Source: Nostoc sp. S13 (GTDB lineage Bacteria > Cyanobacteriota > Cyanobacteriia > Cyanobacteriales > Nostocaceae). Taken from it: a stretch of DNA of 56,879 nt. The notes below the pieces were generated by a model. The model saw only the letters and a program-made list of their open reading frames with translations, was not told the origin of the DNA and did not search any database. Positions 53,339 through 56,879 of this stretch are shown piece after piece. Each line of letters opens with the position of its first letter. The stretch's first letter is position 1. The stretch spans positions 1 through 56,879 of the forward strand of contig NZ_JAQYWQ010000035.1 of assembly GCF_029379315.1 (NCBI RefSeq), in the 5' to 3' direction. The translations under genes were made by a program, and so were the position numbers.

Positions 53339-53494
53339 TTAGGAGTTCTTCCCCTGCTCCCTCATCTCCCCTTTGGCGATCGCTACCCCAATCAACTCTG
53401 GTTGCAGCGTCCAATCTCGTGTACCGATTCCCAAAACTAGGAACAAGCCGATAAATAGAATTTGATAATCTCGTATATCTTTGAGCAACTTCAT
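53339..53494 (-). pseudogene. Remnant of RnfD-like gene (internal deletion)
   Basis: A 51-codon frame whose first 37 codons (KDIRDYQILFIGLFLVLGIG, then TRDWTLQPELIGV) match the N-terminus of the complete RnfD-like protein at 55324-56229. It then jumps to that gene's 3' tail sequence (GGGGAGATGAGGGAGCAGGG) and stops. About 0.75 kb of middle sequence is missing. Upstream DNA (53495-53595) is also homologous to 56230-56325, so this is the deleted second copy of a duplicated module. Confidence 0.75.
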
Positions 53495-53882
53495 CCCTTG
53501 ATTCCGGGATTCCCCGTAGATTTGTCATCAATCTAGACGAGGGCTAGCTCAAATAGTATTTCTGTTACAATTTTTGTTACAAAATAGAGCAGTATATCTA
53601 AGTGTAAGTTCTGAAAGATAGAGATTTATTGGAAATAGACCATAAAAAAACCCCCCTCGAAAGGTGGGGAAAAACACTCAAGAAAATCTCCAATTACTTC
53701 ATTGACATTGCCACGATACAAAAACAGCTAATGATCATAAAGCTGTCAGAGGTACTAATGACAATAGCCGAATCATTGAGAAGCCGTGTGAGGTGAAAAT
53801 GTGCGATTCGTTTTGTAGCCGAAGCAGAAAGGCGACTTCCTGACTTTAGCTAGAGGGGAATTACGCGAAAAAGTCAATATAA
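53495..53882. other. Spacer between the duplicated modules
   Basis: The first about 100 bp match the region upstream of the complete RnfD-like gene. Then comes CCCCCCTCGAAAGGTGGGG (a small hairpin, about 53653) and the possible group II intron end at 53779-53855. No gene. Confidence 0.5.
53779..53855 (+). ncRNA. Possible group II intron 3'-end remnant (domains V-VI)
   Basis: GAGAAGCCGTGTGAGGTGAA followed by AAT resembles the 5' strand and GNRA-type loop of group II domain V (AGC triad, GTGAAA). TAGCCGAAGCAGAAAGGCGA then CTTCC resembles domain VI and the splice region of cyanobacterial introns. The 3' strand of domain V is degenerate and no reverse transcriptase is present, so at best it is a fragment. 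Confidence 0.35.
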
Positions 53883-55253
53883 TCAAAACCAGGATAAGAA
53901 ACTTTCCCACAAGGAATATGTGAGATTTCCGACACTCAGCTTCATTTTCTTGCGAATATCTTGGATATTCCCGTTGGTTAACTTAGCTAAAGTCTGCGCC
54001 TCTTGTTCAAAACGCTTGGGCAAAGACAGTTTATATTTTTTACCTGCTTCACACTTAAGTTCCCCTTGAAATGGATATTGCAAAATATAACGCCCTTGGA
54101 AAGATTCACGGTTGGCAGTTTGCAGGAAAATCAAGTCTTCTGGGAATGTATCGCGGGTGTAGCGGACATGCAGACGCGAGATGAAGACGTTACTGCTAAC
54201 AAAGGGAGTACCAAAATTGGGGAATACTGGTACATTACCTGAAGAATTATCAATTAGCCAAAATACACCTGCTTCCTTGAGTTCCTCTGGGGTCAGGGGA
54301 TCGGCAGAACAAGGATCGCAACTACCCATATCCCAAGCGTATTCCAAAAAACCGACTTTTTTGCCTTCTTTGGTGTAAGCGGTTTGGAACAAGGATTTGT
54401 AGAATTCATTAAATTCCTTTTTGACATACACCGGAATATTGACATTGGAGGGGATTTTCACCGTCCGATAGTTAGTGATTTCTGCCCCTCCTTCGGGCGA
54501 GAGGATATAGACAATTAAATCCTGCTCTGTCGTGGCATTGATCATGCCTAAACGAATTGGCAGCATGAACTTGGGTGATTGATAGGAAATTTGTAGCGGA
54601 CGCAGGAACTCGTAGCCAGATTGCTTGAATTTATCTAAGTTGACTTTGGCAACAAAGAATTTCATTGAGGAACGGATATAGGGCTGAAGTAACTGTTTCG
54701 CCCCTTGAGGGATTTTGTAGCCATTGTTTTTGAGCCAAGTTTCCAGTCCGCCAGATTCTTTCGCACTCAGGATCACGATGTCGTATTCGCCGACGTTGAA
54801 ACTGGCTTCGACTGTCACACCTAAACTGTGATCGCTACTCCCAGATAGCGCTACTCCTGCTCCTCCTGCTCCTCCATTTCCTAATGTCATGAAGTCGTTG
54901 AAAATTAGTGGGGCACAAGGATCTGGGTCAAAATATTCTACCAATCGCGGTGCACTAAAAGCATCTAGGCGCTCGATAATCTGGGGTTTGGCAACGCGAA
55001 CTTGCTCTTTTGTCAGCAGTGTTGGCACAGGTACTACTATTGCAAAATCTTTGACTTCGCCTTGAAAGTCGTTTGCTATTGTTAGGACAGTGCGATTGCC
55101 ATCTCGCGCTATCACCACCTGAGAAGCTTTGTTGTAGAGCTTCGTATCAGCTTTGGCTACATAGAATCCACAAAATGCCCAAGCTGCTGGTGCAAAGCAC
55201 AAAACAGCTACAATTGCCAACAATAATGGCGTTAAAAGTCGAAAAATCTTCAT
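53883..55253 (-). CDS. DUF2330 exported protein, copy A
   Basis: A 456-aa paralogue of copy B with the same signal peptide, the CGFYVAKADTKLYNKASQVV start of the DUF2330 domain and the same Cys pattern (including GSCDPCSADP). Low-complexity GNGGAGGAGVALSG replaces the central segment of copy B. The last codons read TTT TGA where copy B has TTT GGA, so a single base change removes the final GLY-type tail (three residues). It lies 70 bp downstream of the complete RnfD-like gene; GAGGTATAAAAA precedes the ATG. Probably periplasmic; role unknown. Confidence 0.82.
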   Translation of the reverse strand: MKIFRLLTPLLLAIVAVLCFAPAAWAFCGFYVAKADTKLYNKASQVVIARDGNRTVLTIANDFQGEVKDFAIVVPVPTLLTKEQVRVAKPQIIERLDAFSAPRLVEYFDPDPCAPLIFNDFMTLGNGGAGGAGVALSGSSDHSLGVTVEASFNVGEYDIVILSAKESGGLETWLKNNGYKIPQGAKQLLQPYIRSSMKFFVAKVNLDKFKQSGYEFLRPLQISYQSPKFMLPIRLGMINATTEQDLIVYILSPEGGAEITNYRTVKIPSNVNIPVYVKKEFNEFYKSLFQTAYTKEGKKVGFLEYAWDMGSCDPCSADPLTPEELKEAGVFWLIDNSSGNVPVFPNFGTPFVSSNVFISRLHVRYTRDTFPEDLIFLQTANRESFQGRYILQYPFQGELKCEAGKKYKLSLPKRFEQEAQTLAKLTNGNIQDIRKKMKLSVGNLTYSLWESFLSWF

Positions 55254-55323
55254 TTTTTATACCTCAATATTTTGAGTGCTCAGTGCTGAGTTAGAGACGC
55301 GATTAATCGCGTCTGTACAGGAG

Positions 55324-56229
55324 TCAAGAGCGCTGAGTAAGAAGTTCTTCCCCTGCTCCCCCTGCTCCCTCATCTCCCTCTTGCCAAGCAAACCTTGGGG
55401 CTAACCAGAGCACATCTATCAGAATGGTCAATGGGGCAACCATGAACAGTGCCCAGAAGACTGCGGTAGAAACAAAGAAATAATTCCGCAGGATGAAAGT
55501 TAATCCGGCGATGCAAACTGCCCAAACTACCCGCCCAATTCGAGAATTGGGGATTGATCGCGGATCTGTAATCATAAATAGGGCGAACAACAACAACGAT
55601 CCGCTCATCAACCGATGCCAATAAACATCCCAAGTCCAACCCAGCCAGAGATTGCGAATTGCTTCCAGCAAGGAGTAAGCACCCAAAAAAGCTGCTGTGG
55701 TGTCCCAGCGACCAATGCGCTGCAAAGTCATGCCGCCAGTTCCGAGGAATAAGAGCGCATACCACCACTCTTCACCCCATTGTCCCGGCGAAACCCAGGC
55801 ATCGGACGTCAGAACCAAGGCAGATATAATGCCAAAATTACCAGGATTAAAGAAATGTTTATCACCGACTTGGAAGAGAAATTTGCTAGCGATCGCACTT
55901 GCTGCGGCTATTGCCATTGTCGTCCAGTGATCAGCCCGCAACAGTAAACTGAGTCCCAGTGAGGTAATTAAAGCACTACGAAGACTCGTAATTTGTCCTT
56001 TGTCATTAGTTATTTGTCCTACTCTGCGGGAAGCCGCTGGGGCGTCTATGTTGTTTGCCAATGACCAATGACTAATGACTAATGACAATATCCATTGGGT
56101 TGCAAGACTTGTGGCGATCAATACTCCAATCAACTCTGGTCGTAACGTCCAGTCTCGTGTACCGATTCCCAGGACTAGGAACAAGCCCAGAAATGAAATT
56201 TGATAATCTCGTATATCTTTGAACAACAT
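55324..56229 (-). CDS. RnfD/NqrB-like membrane protein
   Basis: A 301-aa protein with about nine hydrophobic segments. It resembles the RnfD/NqrB family of membrane subunits (FNPGNFGIISALVLTSDAWV, then ITDPRSIPNSRIGRVVW). Family members in Rnf/Nqr carry covalent FMN via S/T-G-A-T motifs; no clear such motif is seen and no other rnf gene is near, so this is a stand-alone relative. Residues about 50-82 (VISHWSLANNIDAPAASRRV and on) are encoded by heptamer and interspersed-repeat DNA inserted between two membrane segments. The last 19 residues are also repeat-derived. It heads a likely unit with DUF2330 copy A. Confidence 0.7.
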   Translation of the reverse strand: MLFKDIRDYQISFLGLFLVLGIGTRDWTLRPELIGVLIATSLATQWILSLVISHWSLANNIDAPAASRRVGQITNDKGQITSLRSALITSLGLSLLLRADHWTTMAIAAASAIASKFLFQVGDKHFFNPGNFGIISALVLTSDAWVSPGQWGEEWWYALLFLGTGGMTLQRIGRWDTTAAFLGAYSLLEAIRNLWLGWTWDVYWHRLMSGSLLLFALFMITDPRSIPNSRIGRVVWAVCIAGLTFILRNYFFVSTAVFWALFMVAPLTILIDVLWLAPRFAWQEGDEGAGGAGEELLTQRS

Positions 56230-56879
56230 TAACTTTTCATGGAGTGTTTCTTCGTAGATTAATCATCAATTTAGATGAGTGTTAAGTGAAATAGTATTAC
56301 TGTGACAAATTTTGACAAAATAGAGTATTGACATTTTCCAATTGACTTTGGGGTGGTGATTGACATCCCAAAGCGATCGCCCTGATGTTTGAACCTTTGA
56401 TACCGAATTTTTATCGAATGCCCCAAGTCAAAATAGCCAAAAAATCGGAGTGCGATCGCAGCAGTGGCTCCCCAATATATCGGCGAGGGTTAGGGTGGGG
56501 TAAAACCTTGGTTAATCAGCTATTTCAGACTTGTGTGTACACCGTAGCTTGTTAAGGGCAAGGTTGGGGACGGGCGTACCTCATGTAGTTGCTAAAACGC
56601 TGTAATTGCTCAACAAGCTAAATGCTGAAGATTTTTTTCTTGTGCAAAAATCTTCAGCATTTAGGGACTTCCAAATCAAAAAATATCTAACTACTTCTTG
56701 TGGGGTGAAGAGAAGTTTAGAGGTTCAGGCTGACTTAGATGGCTATGCCAAGATCAAGGGCGCACAAAACTTCAAAGTGTCTCACCGGACTATAACCAAA
56801 AGTGGACTTTCTCACTAACCCTACCAGGGTAAGAGCATCTCAATCAGGCTTGACACAAGGAATCAGAAGAATCTAAAGT
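56230..56879. other. Terminal intergenic region
   Basis: The first 95 bp are homologous to 53495-53595. The remainder has HIP1 sites and a 19-bp perfect hairpin (56618-56664). A 70-codon plus-strand frame from 56606 mostly translates this hairpin and is not called. Confidence 0.45.
56618..56664. repeat. 19-bp perfect hairpin
   Basis: CTAAATGCTGAAGATTTTT (56618-56636) pairs with AAAAATCTTCAGCATTTAG (56646-56664) around nine bases. It may be a transposon end, a terminator or a repeat of unknown family. Confidence 0.75.

Noticed and set aside
53247..53531. 94-codon minus-strand frame
   Set aside because: It runs out of frame through the RnfD-like remnant and the palindromes; the homologous frame is 53339-53494.
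56606..56818. 70-codon plus-strand frame at the window end
   Set aside because: It mostly translates a perfect hairpin and shows no protein pattern.

Overview
The window looks like chromosomal DNA of a filamentous, probably heterocyst-forming cyanobacterium (Nostocales). Visible reasons: very frequent HIP1 octamers (GCGATCGC), moderate AT richness, many tandem heptanucleotide repeats of the Nostoc STRR type (TAACTCC, ATTAGTC, CCCCATG, CCCCACT), and typical cyanobacterial genes: a CcaA-type carboxysomal carbonic anhydrase, CrtH carotenoid isomerase, PRC-barrel, DUF2330 and AMIN-domain proteins. No rRNA, tRNA or CRISPR array was seen, and no transposase or phage gene.

Layout. 0.2-5.2 kb: an MprF-like membrane protein, a methyltransferase broken by two in-frame stops, an orphan 463-aa protein and a small secreted protein. 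5.7-7.8 kb: a DUF485 protein and an ActP-type acetate symporter. 7.9-10.0 kb, an accessory-looking stretch: a ferritin-like diiron protein, a 77-aa double-glycine peptide precursor with a duplicated 13-residue core, then two short inverted-repeat elements, one of them resembling Tn7-like/CAST transposon ends. 10-14.5 kb: TPR lipoprotein, RNase D-like exonuclease, BON lipoprotein, ccaA. 15-22 kb: smc, a PRC-barrel protein and an ABC exporter. 22-31 kb: selO, a SUKH protein, a periplasmic protein, a GNAT acetyltransferase, bioB and an M16 peptidase pair. 31-39 kb: TetR regulator, DUF4332, PhzF, a two-gene ABC exporter, a pentapeptide protein, purT. 39-51 kb: beta-lactamase-fold protein with AMIN domain, an orphan lipoprotein pair, crtH, upp, a glycine-zipper protein, YggT, several conserved small proteins, aroE and two alpha/beta hydrolases. 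51-56 kb: a divergent sigma-70-like gene and a tandem duplication of an RnfD-like plus DUF2330 module, one copy carrying only an RnfD-like remnant.

Most genes are independent housekeeping or envelope functions. Probable transcription units are smc with PRC-barrel, the two ABC genes, the M16 pair, the orphan lipoprotein pair, and RnfD-like with DUF2330.

The strongest unifying signal is invasion by short repeats: 20-bp palindromes, at least five MITE-like elements and short tandem repeats occupy most long intergenic gaps. They also sit in frame inside coding sequence (smc three times, the RnfD-like gene, a 210-aa protein), and they appear to have reshaped gene starts or ends (M16, aroE, DUF433 fragment). 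All family assignments come from reading motifs; no database search was run.
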